Origin: Mytilus californianus
Lineage: Eukaryota; Mollusca; Bivalvia; Mytilida; Mytilidae
NCBI RefSeq assembly: GCF_021869535.1
Contig: NW_026262712.1
Location: 64,350,100-64,414,099 of the forward strand
DNA length: 64,000 bases
Direction of reading: 5' to 3'
Made by a program: the position numbers and the translations under genes
Shown: in pieces, positions 24,601-36,000 of the stretch
Layout: every line of letters starts with the position of its first letter
How positions within the stretch are numbered: position 1 is the first letter of the stretch
Notes under the pieces: generated by a model
Databases searched by the model: none
Seen by the model: the letters and a program-made list of their open reading frames with translations, nothing else
Told to the model about the DNA's origin: nothing

Positions 24601-26612
24601 TAGTTAACAAGGTGGACAGCATTACTTGATTAATAATATTAGTTACATAGTGTGCTAGTGACCTAATACGGTATATATGGGGTCAGTAAATTACATATGG
24701 GGTGAGAGCGAAGCTCGAATCCCCATATGGAATTTACTGACCCCATATATACCGTATTACGTCACTAGCACACTATGTAACGAATTTATCTTACCGACTA
24801 TCTTAACGTGTGAAATTTAGACTAGTGACCTATCAAAATGAGCACGTCTTCAATACCGTTAGCATTAAGAAACTACTTCCATTGATCCTACAAAAACAGA
24901 TGCCAACAATAACAACTTGTTAGGTTTAAATGTGTTTTATGAATTTATTGCAATCTTCATCATCAATTTCTTCGTCTGTTGAAACCTTTAAGATTTTTTC
25001 TCAGTACCGTTTTGTTTTTATAAAGGGACGTAACACCCCTACTAACCGTGTATAAAATAAGCCCCGCCTCCCTACTAACCTAATATGGAATATACATGGT
25101 CTCCACGCGGACGCTTTTAAACAATCATATTCCTCGAAATGTATAGGAAAAAGATCTCTTCCTATATTATCTAACCTCCTATACTTTCTATGAATATCAT
25201 TAGTGAAAGGCGACCGCGTGGAGACCCTGTACATTTAATATGGGGTTAGTAGGGCGTGGTTTATTTTAATACACGGTTAGTATTGGTGTCAAGTCCCTTT
25301 ATAAAAACAGCACGAAGTTGAGGTAAAATCTGAAACGTTTCATCCGGACAACAGATGAAGAAATTAATGATGAACGATTGAAATAAATTCAGAAAACACA
25401 TTAAGAGCTAACAGGTTGTTATTGTTGGCATTTGTTTTTGTATAGACCAATGGAAGTAGGTTCTTTATATTGAAGACTAAATCACTTTGATAGGCCACTA
25501 GTTTAAATGCCAGAGTCATGTTAAGATAGTCGGTAAGATAAATTCGTTACATAGTGTCCTAGTGACCTAATACGATATACTTATATGAGGTCAGTAAATT
25601 CCATATGGGTTGAGAGCTTCGCTTCGCTCTCACCCCATATGGAATTTACTGACATCAAATATATCGTATTAGGTCACTAGCAAAGTGTGTAACTAATATT
25701 ATAAAAGGTATACATAGACATGGAATGGTATGGGACACCTTTTTGGAATGTCAAATATATCAATCGGGTGCAATTTCGCGGAGGTAGTATGGCATAGGGT
25801 CGAAATGTATATGCTAATGGTTCATAAATTTGTATCTTCTGTTTAGTTGTCTGTGTAAGCTGTGTACTGGTCTCGTTGTTTAATAATATGAATGATCCCA
25901 TGTGGTTTACATCTAAAGGTTTCATAGATTTTATATTTCTGATAGCTTGGAAATATATCAAAAGGTTAAAACTTTCCTCAAAAAAAATGAATGAGAAGAG
26001 ATTTTCGCAAACAACAATATATGAATGGGGACCTTTTAAACCCCAGCCAGACGTCTGAACCAGCATGTTAACAAAATAAACCTTGATATCAAATTTCAGG
26101 AAACTCCGATTTGAAATTCCTGAGAAAAAAGTGAAGAGAGGGACGGACTTTGAAATTGCTTTACATCTTTCTTCCAACTAAACGTTTATCTTGTATCAAT
26201 TTTAATGTTATGCCATTCTTACACAAACACACTGGCTGTCGAGACTTCCAGTCCATCAGCCGTTTTATCGATCAATGTTTAGTATCGGTAAGTACATTAG
26301 CTTTGCATTCTACGGAGATGATTTCGACAAAAACTCCTAACATTTATTGTTTAATGATCTTTGAATTCGTGTTTAATTTTCTAACGAATACCATAAAGAT
26401 CAGCAAAATCTACAGTCTTATCAAATAAACGGGTGAAATATGTAGTGTTTTATTAAAGTAAAGTTTTAACCGTATATTTCTATAGCGTTCCTAGTTAAAT
26501 TAAAACTTTGGCATCATGTTATTCATAATATAGAATCTGAAAATGTTTCCCAATTTTATCAGCTTGCATGGCCTACACAAATTACATTAGAGTGGTAATC
26601 AAAATATTCTTA

Positions 26613-26647
<35 letters not shown>

Positions 26648-29600
26648 ATATCCTAAAAAATAACAGATGCCTTAGTTAAATAAATACCTGATTTTGCGGA
26701 ACGTGATGACATCAAGGCTGAAATTCTAGGTGATGACATGGACGACAACATCCCTGACAAAATACAGAAAAAAAAGTAGAAAAATGATACCAACCGGTGT
26801 ACCTGCAGTGTTTTCTGAGCCAAAACAATAAAATGTTTAAAATAAGAATAAAAGAAAATGTTTGAAATAAGAATAAAAGTAAATCTAGAGTATATTTCGA
26901 AGAGAAACCAAGACCTATAAACCAAAAAAGTCATCTAGAGGTTGACAAATATATGGTTTTCACATTATATGATGATGATTGATGACTGTTTAACATCCAG
27001 TGGCAAATTGAATTCATTTTCAGGATGATAACACGTTAATTTGATGTGAATTGAACCCTGCTTTGTACTTGACTACAAGCTTAGTAGAAATTTCAATATG
27101 CTTTTTCACAAGGTAAAAGTCCAATGAAAGACACATCACTCTACCCAGAAACAAAATCCCAACTCCGAGCTATAGTCTTTGCTCTTTCGCCATCATGCAA
27201 TGTGATTATCGAAAAATTAGCAATTACCAACTTTCAAGTCTTTGGTTTCATCCGACAGGAACTCGAACCTATGACCTTTGGAAATTAACTACTGGCAGCC
27301 AATAACATGTACAGAAAATAATCACTGGCAGCACGTGACATGTACGGAAATTAACTACTGGCAGCCAATGGCATGCACAGCAAATAATTACTGGCAGCCA
27401 ATGGTAAAGCAAACCTCAACTTTGACGGTAATAAACTATACTTTAGACTCCTATGGTGTAATAGAGAGTACCTTGGTTCTTTATTATTGTCAAGAAAAAG
27501 ATAGTTTTACAAATAAACGTGTTAATATCAGAGCATACTTCAAAACTTTATATTTGAGTCTTACATACCTGTAGTCATTCTTGAAAAGCTTCTGGAAGGC
27601 ATGTCTCCTAGTTCAAAGAGAATAGAATAGAGACTGGAAACGGGGAATATGTGTAAACAATTTATGGGCATTAGTATCTTCATTTAAAAAAAAAAACTCA
27701 ATAAGCGATAATCGTTTTTTCACTTCATAATTCCAGAATAAATGGAATAATGTTGAATGTAAATGTGTTTATAACCGGCAAATATACCATGATCATTAAT
27801 GATATTTCAAGAAGTTTAATCTAAATTTATTTTCTAACAAATTAATTGAATTCAGACTTTCATCTTTAATTGTTGACTTGCGATTTCATGAACATTTATC
27901 TTTGTTTCTTCTCACTGCTTATAATGCTAATTATTTACAATATTAGTTACCAGTATATAGTCTTGGAGAACTCCTAAAAGAATGTTTTCCTACAAAAAAG
28001 ATATGCAAAAAAAGAAATGCATGAAAGAAAGGTTTCATTCGTCCATTGAAGCTATTAATACACAAACAAATATAGGATTGATTACTAGGTGTTGTGTCGG
28101 GGGAAATATATTACGGCAAACGGGGTTCAGGAGCGATATTTTGTTAACATATATTATTTACTTGTATGTTAAGCTAATAAAAACATTAATAACATATAGG
28201 GTTATTGCACTAATATGGCAGAATTTTGTTCCGAGCAGTATATCATACTACACGGCTTTCGAGTGCAACATGTTATACTGCGAGGGACAGTATTCTTAAA
28301 AATTAGTGCAATAACTATTTATAATATATAACAAAATATTTCATCAACATTCATGATACTTCATCAAATTCCTGCAACTCAGATGATAACGCAATGTCAA
28401 TTTCTGTCACGTTATTTGTCTTTCGTTTGCTAGCAAATATTGTTTTACCCGGAACCACTCAAGTGTGTGAGAAAGTACAGAATGCAATATCGATCAAGAT
28501 GCAATATTTCTAACTGAACAGGAATGCTCTTTTATACTGCATAAAAAGGGTGATCAGTAAACAAATCGGAAAATATTACATTCTTATTCTACAAAGAAAT
28601 CTTCTTGAAATATTTGATACTACTTCGTTTATATGTCTAGATATATTGAAACTATCTACATTGATAACTTACTTTTGTTGTAAGAATATTGTCCTAAAGC
28701 ACTGAATTTGTAACCTGCTGTATTTATACATTTCCCGTTTACCAGCACATGCGCAGTATATTTCCCTGGTTTTGGAGCAATGAAGTATACTTTGTACGTC
28801 CCATCTTTGTCTGTATAATCTTCTGCGTGAGGTCGTAATATATCATTGTCTGGGTCTAATATTTCTATACTTATATCTGCAGTTGCTATAAATAGAATTT
28901 TGAATGATCGTACTTGGTGTTGGACTGAAATATTAAGTCTTGTTTACTCTGAGTATATAGTTGAAAGGAATACATTTCGTAAATATTGCAGATGTGTTTC
29001 AAAATTACTTTATAAAATACTGAATTGGAAAAGAAGGGATATTTTTTACTATGTGGTATGGGTTTTTCTCATTGTTGAATGCCGTACGGTGACCTATAGT
29101 TGTTAACTTGTATGTCATTTGGTCTCTAGTAGAGAGTTGTCTCATTGGCAATCATACGGCATCTTCTTATTTTTATATAGGTTGGATAACATAAGACAAC
29201 ATTTCCTAGCAAAAACCAAGGAACTGTGCTATTATTGTTAATTTTCATCTTGACAATTGCTGAAAGGTCAGTCTTTTTGTCTATATGCACGAATGTATTT
29301 ATGTCCCGATGTCTTTATGCTTGTATGTATGAGTGCCCGATGTCTGTGTGCATGTCTGTCTGTCTGTCTGTAATTTTGTCTATAGGTTAGTATGTGTGTT
29401 ACAATGCAGAGCGAGTTATAACTTTTCCAATTATGACCGATAGACAACTTTATCATTAACAACTAAAAATCTTTCAGAAAGAGGTAAAAACTTTTTTCAA
29501 AAAATGATCATGTATTTTAAGATTGTTTTGGTTTCCACAGCAACGGTATCTACACCATTAAAAGCATAATTCCTTGTAGGTCGAACATAAAATTGATAAA

Positions 29601-31374
29601 TTAAGCAATTATTAAGAAACTAAGGTTCTAAGGAAAAGTTTACCTTACATATGATTTTGGATATTCTTTTAAGGTCCCTTTTGTTCATATCGCTCCTAAC
29701 GTTTCTACGTATTAGAACATTCCTGGCTATCAATTGTTTATGTTTGAGCGCTCCTCATGAAGTTTAATCAAGAAGAGCGCTTCGGGCGGACGAACATTAT
29801 AAAGTGTGTTTTTTATTTAAAAATCAATGCATTTTAAAAACGTTGTTAATGAGTCTTACCATCGTATATTGGGATAAGTTCATCGTTATAAAGTCTTATT
29901 GTAAGGACAATCTTTTCTTCGTCTACTGCAGCATCACTTGGCACAACAACTGTGTTTGGAATACAAATGGCTATTGATGTCGGTTTCTTGAACAAGTCTT
30001 TTGATCGTCTATCCATCTCTGTGATTGAGGATCGAAGCTTGCTTTTGTATTCCTAAATGTTTTGATATAAACTATATTAAAATGTTTTGGTGTTGTAGTC
30101 AATTAAGTAAAGCCATCTTCCGTAAAGTTAACCATTGTTCCTTTTTTTATTTTCAGATACGTGTATATAGTAAGGATTTAGAGTTCAAGATAATTGTGCG
30201 GATATTGAGTATATATAACACCAGTGTTTTGATATAAATATCTATTCTATAAAGCATTATGTGTATTGATTGTTATAGCTAGCCTTTATAAAAAGAACTA
30301 ATAATGGAGTCAGTTAGCATGTCCAGGCGTTGTCGTAAAGGACAAAACTGAAAGGGTATGCCAAACATGAGCTGGTAGAACTTTCCGTACAACAACAAAA
30401 TAATGAATTGTCACAACCTTTTATCGAACTATATATTCTCTCAGTCGTATTACATTTGCGCCAATTTGAAAGAAAAAATCCAAAGTTGCATTTGCACCAA
30501 TGTTGAAGTACCCAGGTAAGGTTACCTTTTACCATTAAAGAGTTAATTGGTGAACAACGGGTAAAACCATTATGAATGTAGAAGCGTCTCTGTGTTCCCT
30601 TTGAAGACTATTGATACTTCAAACTTATACATATCTTTTTGCGTTACTTGCTTCAGTTTTGGTGAAGCCTTGCTGTTGGTAAACTATAAGGAAACAAAAA
30701 CAATAGCCTTGAATCATTAAATTACATTTTATTTAAAGTTTTAGTCCTGTTTTACATGTGGATGTAAATAGTTTAGATGGATAAACAAATTTTACGAACT
30801 TACCCTGTACATATAAATTTCGTCCTGAAATTCATGTGTCAGTTATAGGGAAATATATTGTAGCAAAGAATTTTCTGCAAAAAATGAACCGAGATGAACT
30901 GGAGACATATTTTGAATGTTTATTTATTTTCTAGAACTTTGTATGCTTAAATTATATTTAAATTTTCGCATTTAAAGAAAACAAATTCATACTTTTTTTA
31001 TATTAATTGAAATTGTCATAAACTTTAATTGCTATTTATGTTCAACGTGTTTTTTTTTTCCGAATCAATTAATTACCAGTTAAACATCAATAATAAAAAA
31101 GTAATTTATCTAAAAACACACCGATAATGAAATTAAACATACCCCGATAAGATGGCAAGCAATGGGTAAAATTTCTTCTGATTGAAAATTCTGATTCTCC
31201 CCTTTCAGTGTATCACTCTTTGCTTTAAAAACAAAGCATATTGAAATCAATACACAATAAAACTTTTTAAGGTATTATTTAAAACCAAGATAATCAACAA
31301 AGCTCCCAAATACCTTCACTTTTTGTTGGGTTGTTTTTAGGCGTGAAGGTATAGTTTGTGATTCCTTTCAGCAT
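20948..31374 (-). CDS. RING-less filamin-SPRY protein, paralogue of the adjacent TRIM-like gene (12 predicted coding exons)
   Basis: Predicted exons on the minus strand: 31374-31314, 31222-31143, 30824-30804, 30683-30648, 30052-29860, 28885-28673, 27607-27569, 26753-26688, 24276-24238, 24060-24019, 22897-22841 and 21624-20948. All introns are GT-AG and every phase matches, giving 507 aa. Residues 67-201 form a filamin-type Ig repeat (motifs DGTYKVYF and GKYTAHVLVNG). Residues 202-282 are a Ser/Arg/Pro-rich linker from five mini-exons. Residues 283-507 are a B30.2/SPRY-like domain (GLFYWE, HYGFLLD, PVFGIYNP). No RING or B-box is visible. The last eight exons are well supported by homology to the plus-strand gene; the first four rest on splice sites and phase. 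An in-frame ATG at 31410 would add 12 residues. Likely cytosolic and protein-binding, by inference. Confidence 0.8.
22731..22790. repeat. Deleted copy of the GCCCC-ended repeat family
   Basis: A short TTTATGCCCCCGCCGT end joins directly to a GGACACATTCTCCATTTATT end. In the long copy at 61040-61800 these two ends are separated by about 700 bp of tandem repeats. It lies in an intron of the RING-less filamin-SPRY gene. Confidence 0.55.
24632..25702. mobile_element. Nested foldback (large inverted repeat) element
   Basis: Two arms of about 480 bp (24632-25110 and 25219-25702) are inverted repeats of each other, diverged but alignable throughout, around a loop of about 103 bp. Landmarks are TCCACGCGG at the end of the left arm and CCGCGTGGA at the start of the right. 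Each outer end is itself a near-perfect hairpin with a stem of about 55-60 bp and a short GAGAGCGAAGC-type loop (24641-24782 and 25549-25694). No transposase frame is seen, so it is non-autonomous. It sits in the intron between the 26753-26688 and 24276-24238 exons of the minus-strand gene. Confidence 0.85.
26614..26645. repeat. (AT)n microsatellite
   Basis: About sixteen uninterrupted AT dinucleotides lie within an intron of the minus-strand filamin-SPRY gene. Confidence 0.9.
26967..27269 (-). mobile_element. Truncated copy of SINE family C
   Basis: This matches the complete family C SINE at 2595-2965 along most of its length: a GATGATGATTGATG tail, AACATCCAGTGGCAAATT and CCTGCTTTGTACTTGAC blocks, and a remnant B-box region GGAACTCGAACC near the right end. 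The outer tRNA-like head is missing and no target duplication is seen, so it is older or 5'-truncated. It lies in an intron. Confidence 0.75.
27282..27405. repeat. Tandem repeat of about 30-33 bp, four units
   Basis: Four imperfect copies of a unit containing TACTGGCAGCCAATGGCATG lie directly next to the truncated SINE. The open frame across them (27278-27574) only reflects the repeat. Confidence 0.85.
28673..30052 (-). other. Two exons encoding the filamin-type Ig repeat of the RING-less gene
   Basis: Exons 30052-29860 (193 bases, phase 0 to 1) and 28885-28673 (213 bases, phase 1 to 1) are the counterparts of 34437-34617 and 35284-35508 in the TRIM-like gene, with the same phases. The second carries the filamin signature: a DPD turn, DGTYKVYF, then APKPGKYTAHVLVNG. 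The intervening intron (28886-29859) holds a family B copy at about 29060-29180 and a GTCT microsatellite near 29352-29372. Confidence 0.88.
30648..31374 (-). other. Predicted N-terminal exons of the RING-less gene, including 21- and 36-base micro-exons
   Basis: Exons 31374-31314, 31222-31143, 30824-30804 (21 bases, encoding DEIYMYR) and 30683-30648 (36 bases) join in frame and run straight into the filamin exon. Donors are GTATTT, GTATGT, GTAAGT and GTAACG; acceptors are AAG, CAG, TAG and TAG at the following exon of each intron. They replace the single large RING/B-box/coiled-coil exon of the plus-strand paralogue. I do not recognise the encoded sequence. An alternative end for the 36-base exon is a GTATCA donor 30 bases further on. 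Confidence 0.5.
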
Positions 31375-31410
31375 AACAATAAGCTTAATAGCAACGTGTA
31401 ATTGATACAT

Positions 31411-31992
31411 GGAAATCGAACTCGAAAAGTCAAACAACAAATTTTTGGCAGATAATCTAGATCGGCATTTATTAGTACAGAACTCTTTTCAAAGGTAGGT
31501 AATTTTGAAAGTGCATATACGTCCGTTATTTACAAAAAAAATGTGTTACTGCTAATTATTTATTTTCTTTATTACGTATGAAATGAATAGACAGAAAAAT
31601 AAAAGATACATTTATTTTGATTGCATTAATAGAAAATTTTAAAAGGCAGCAAATGTCTATAATTTTCATTTCTAACACTCAATGACGCCATTTTATCTGC
31701 TATTTCTTAATGCCTGCTTAGTTTGATTACACGCATAGATTTTGATTGGATTTATATAATTTTTTTCGAAACAAATTCAAACTCCCTCTGAGGCAAATTT
31801 GACCTAAGAAGATATGTTGTTACTTATAGGTAATTTTGATTATAGCCTCTCGTGTCAGAGTATTTGAACTTCTTTGCATTTTGGCTTTTAAAACAGATTG
31901 TGTTTTACTTTTTAATTTGATATTTTTTTCCTTCTAAAGGTCAAAATGTCAACAGCAACTATTTGATATTTTTTTTCCTTCTAAAGGTCAAA
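31411..31992. promoter_or_regulatory. Presumed divergent promoter between the two filamin-SPRY genes
   Basis: About 0.6 kb separates the first in-frame ATG of the minus gene (31410) from the ATG of the plus gene (31993). Start sites of both genes probably lie in or near it. A donor-like AAAG/GTAGGT at 31494/31495 on the plus strand could end a noncoding first exon of the TRIM-like gene, spliced to an acceptor at 31938 or 31985. No clear TATA box or known element is seen. Confidence 0.45.
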
Positions 31993-32007
31993 ATGTCAAC
32001 AGCAACT
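31915..32007 (+). repeat. Tandem duplication of a splice acceptor and start codon
   Basis: A 46-base segment (31915-31960) is followed directly by a 47-base copy (31961-32007), differing by one T in the pyrimidine run. Each copy contains a T-rich tract, a CTAAAG/GTC acceptor-like site and an ATG in the same context. In the first copy the ATG (31946) opens a frame of only six codons ending in TGA; in the second it opens the long TRIM-like protein. Confidence 0.9.
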
Positions 32008-33084
32008 TACCATCCGGTGATGACACAACCATTTCGCGTACAAAGTAAAACTTCCATCCGGCCGCAAATAGAGCATGTCCGGCAGAAGTTCCTTGAATGC
32101 TATGTCTGTAATGAGGATTTCAATGAGACTGACCATGTACCTAGAACTCTGCCATGCCTTCATTGTGTTTGTGAAGTTTGCATGGAGTCTCTGAAAACAC
32201 GTGATTCAGTAGTGTGTCCAGAATGCAACGAATCGCACCCGGTTCCAAATGGAGATGTGAAGAATTTTGAAAAAGATGGTTGCAGAGGATATCTTGTTAA
32301 TTATTTACAGGTACAAGCGAACGAAACTGCAATAACATGCGATGAATGCACGAATAAGCGACGCGGGACTCATCGATGTAAAGAGTGTTCACAATTTCTC
32401 TGCAATGATTGTACCGATGCCCACATGAAAACAAAAGTCACCAAGAGGCATGAAATAACCAATGTTAACGATCTCAAAGACTGCACGATAGAAGAACTGC
32501 AAGCAATTCAACGTTGTTCGGTCAAAGGTCATGAAGATCAACAGTTCCAATATTACTGTGTTTCGAACAGTTGTGATAAACCGGTCTGTGCTCTTTGCGC
32601 TGTCCAGTTCCATTCCGAAAGTAAGGGACATAAGCTACGAACTCTAATGGACGTATATCTGGAAACAAAAAGAACTGTAGACACTTTGGTATCAGAGGTT
32701 AAACACAAGCAACTGACAGCTGAGGACACGTTGAATATTGTAGATGGAATAATCTCCAACCTTGACGACGTTCAAGAAAAAATGGTCGAAGATATTGAAG
32801 TTGCTTTCGGTAAATGTCAAAAGAAATTAGAAGAAAGGAAAGAAGAAGTAAAAAACGAGCTGTTGAATGCAGTAAGCGTAAAGAAAAAAAGACTTCAAGA
32901 TCAGTTAAGCTCTCTCAATTTTCACAAAGGAAACCTAGACGACTCCAACGAATTTGCAACATGCGTGTCAACATATGCAACCCCTTCAGAGTTTATGAAC
33001 TTCAAAGACAAAGTAATCGATAGGTTAAAAGACATGAACACTCGCCATTTTGATGTAAATCCACATGATAATGCTGATGTTCAG
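31993..33084 (+). other. RING/B-box/coiled-coil exon of the TRIM-like gene
   Basis: A single 1092-base exon encodes residues 1-364 and ends in phase 0 at TCAG/GTAAAG. Zinc-binding Cys/His pairs are complete for RING (C36, C39, then CLHC, then C75 and C78) and both B-boxes. The intron that follows (33085-34436) contains a possible decayed fragment of this exon near 33468-33511. Confidence 0.9.
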
Positions 33085-36000
33085 GTAAAGGAATTTTCAT
33101 ACAGTCTATGCATGTGTCGAATTTAGTTCGATTCCAAACAAACAATTGTTGTCGGCGTAGTCATTTATTTTTCTACTTATTTTGTATTTTATTATGCATG
33201 CATTATCAATTAGAATATTGATTTTATTTCTTTTGTGGAATGTCTTTTACAAAACAAAATGGTATATTCGTTCTCATCTCTTTTATAAATTCTATATCTT
33301 TTTTAATCCCTCTACAGTTTTGATCTGGTCCACTGTTGCATGATATATTTAAATGTGAGAGTAATATTTCAAGTCTTGTCCTTTACGTTGATTCGAGTTG
33401 TAAGATCAAAGCCACATTTTGGGGTTAACCACAATATAATGATGCACGATGCAGTAAAATTTCAAATAACGAATTTGAAACATGTGTTTCAACATGTTCA
33501 ACTTTTCAGAGAAAATAAAATGGATATAATTTCAGTTCCCAAATTTTCCTGCCACTTTCTATCTGTTACTGAAGCGCCTTCTGAGATCAGATAACAACAG
33601 GAGAAGGAACTAACTTTGTATTAACATTTCTCCAACATAAAGTGAAAGAGTTATGCCGCTTATTATGTATTATTTCAATTTCATGCAATTCGGGTGTGAA
33701 AAAAGAATGTGTTGGGTATGCTGTATGTGTCAATGAGACACAGAAAAAACATTTACCTCAATGTAAAACCAACCAAACGACACAAAAGAACCAAACTACA
33801 TCAAGAGATCAACATACGATCTTCAAGAATAATCGATTGTCTATTCAGTGTGTATCTTTCCACAAAAGACAAAAACACACATTGAGATACAATAAGAGGC
33901 AACAAAAGACGAGGTGCCTAACTACTAGATGTTGCATACAAGCCTTCCAGGGCATGTTATTTTACATTCAGGAGGATGATTATATGCATTACCTATTGTC
34001 TGGTTCAGACAAATAAGTTATTTTATGAGACATATTTTATTTTATGAGACACATTTCATTTTAAAATGATAAAGTTTATTTTAGTTTTGATTGTGTATAC
34101 TTGTTGAACAGTAATTCAATAACTGTTGTAAAGACGTTCAATAAAATTTCCTATTATGCTTATTAGAAACAAATGAAGATGCTAAGGGTGCAACCAAAAT
34201 CTCTTAGTCGAATACAGACAGAAATAGACAACATTCCACAAACAGTACACAGAAAAATAAGGATTCGAAAACATTAGAGGACTTGTAATATTGGGTACTC
34301 CGGATGGATCAGCAGACCATGTCCACTTGATGACACCGTTTACGGAAAATAATTGCTAAGACTTCTTTGGTATCTTTCGCCTCTCTTTTTCTTTCAAGTA
34401 ATTTAAATCTTGATTAAATTTCAATTTAAATTACAGTTTCACCAGGACAATATGGGAGAAGATTTCAAGCATTTTGCCAACAATGTTGGAAAGATATGGT
34501 CTTCTTCACTATATATACCCAAAACAAATGTGACATTGAATGACATTCCAGCTGACGTAGAGGACGTTCCAATTACCATCTTTCTATACAATATTGACGG
34601 TGATCCTCAAGTAGAAGGTAAAAGTAAACTATTTTAGTCATTGTACGTTATTCATATGTTATTAAGAAGAAAAATAGTTGTTTTTTCTTATAAAATATGC
34701 GTTAGTTTTCGATGTTATGTAATGCTATGGTATTTATCTCGACAATGATATCTCGACAATTTTGTGGTTTTGTATGTAATATTTGCTTTAAGAGGTAATT
34801 GAGTGACAAAAATCCATCCCGGTAAAATTGAATCCCAAATTCCCGCTGAAATAATGTGTCCGTTCTCGCATCACCATATAATTAAATCCCGAATTCCCGA
34901 CGATTTAACTGGCTATTCCCAAATTCCCGCGAATTAAACGTCTCAATCCCGACGTCCAGAAAAAGGTCCTTCTGCCCCTCTTATGTAGACGAAAAAACGT
35001 CTGGCGTTCCAAGTATCTTTGATAAAGTTTTTTTTTTTATAAATCTAAGGTTCCAACTCCTTCAGGGAAAGATGACCTCAAACGGTTTCAACTATTCTGT
35101 CTCGGTCTTCAGAATCCGAATGTTTAGGTGTAATAGACTCCCTTAACTTTATTCACTAGCGGTATTTGTTGCAAATTAATTCAAAAAGAGATTCAAGTGC
35201 CATTGAAAAGTACTTTTAAGTTTGCATTTCTCATGAAAATAGTATCTAACGATTTACATGTGTATGTTATTTTTAAAACCAAGGTGGTGTCGACATTCGA
35301 GTTGAAATTGAAGATCCAAATGGAAAGATTCACCGACCTACAGTTGAAGATTTTACTGCAAAGCAAGGATGTTATAAGGTGTACTTCATGTCTCAAAAAC
35401 ATGGGAAACACAAGGCAACAGTTTTAATCAACGGTGACAGTATAAATCCTGATGGGTACAGATTCAATGTCATCCACCATGGTGCTGATAGACAATCTCT
35501 TACTTACAGTAAGTCTGTATTAAGTGTATATTTTCAAACAACTTCGGCCAATATCTTAAAGGTGGTCTCATTGGGGTCTAAGCGTGACCCGGGATTGCCG
35601 ATTTTTTGTAAGCGTGACACGTGAAAGTCAAATTATTGTGCCGTGAAAACGGGAAATGAAGTCTAGCGGGACACGGGAAATTACAAAAAAATGAGAATTG
35701 CTTACGTACATAGTGTAAGCGGGATACGGGAATCTGACAAAACAGTAAGCGGGATCCGGGATCAGAACCCCCCAATGAGATCCCCTTAAAGAAACCATCG
35801 ATTAGTTGTGGGAAGATAAATCTAATTTCCTTAATTTTAAATAATCAAACGTATAAAGGAAATTTTGCAGCATTTTCTTTCACTACATACCTCTCTTTGA
35901 CGTTATGAACTCATTCTCAATAACTTTTACAATTAAATGAATTTACGTTTTCTTTAGACTTTACAAATTAACCATGATGTTCACTATTATCGCATAGTTT

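Larger units (their letters stand above)
22841..27607 (-). other. Cluster of five symmetric mini-exons forming the filamin-SPRY linker
   Basis: Exons of 39 (27607-27569), 66 (26753-26688), 39 (24276-24238), 42 (24060-24019) and 57 bases (22897-22841) all start and end in phase 1, and each length is divisible by three. Each has an AG acceptor after a pyrimidine-rich tract and a GTAAGT-, GTATGT- or similar donor. They encode a Ser/Thr/Arg/Pro-rich, probably flexible linker. Any of them could be skipped without shifting the frame. Confidence 0.8.

Noticed and set aside
25677..26177. 166-codon minus-strand frame overlapping the foldback element edge
   Set aside because: No recognised domain, it spans the end of a mobile element, and it lies in an intron of the filamin-SPRY gene; the composition is not convincing.
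27278..27405. Regularly spaced short repeats that might suggest a CRISPR array
   Set aside because: The units are contiguous imperfect tandem repeats without unique spacers, in an animal intron.
28846..29106. Plus-strand 86-codon frame
   Set aside because: It overlaps the minus-strand filamin exon 28885-28673, which has homology and splice-site support, and it ends in a family B repeat.
31409..31494. Plus-strand ATG frame ending at an AAAG/GTAGGT donor
   Set aside because: It could be a coding first exon of the TRIM-like gene, but joining it to either acceptor puts the protein out of frame; at best it is a noncoding leader exon with an upstream frame.
31963..31992. N-terminal extension of the TRIM-like protein
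   Set aside because: It would need a TTG start and reads through a splice-acceptor pyrimidine tract; the ATG at 31993 is the natural start.
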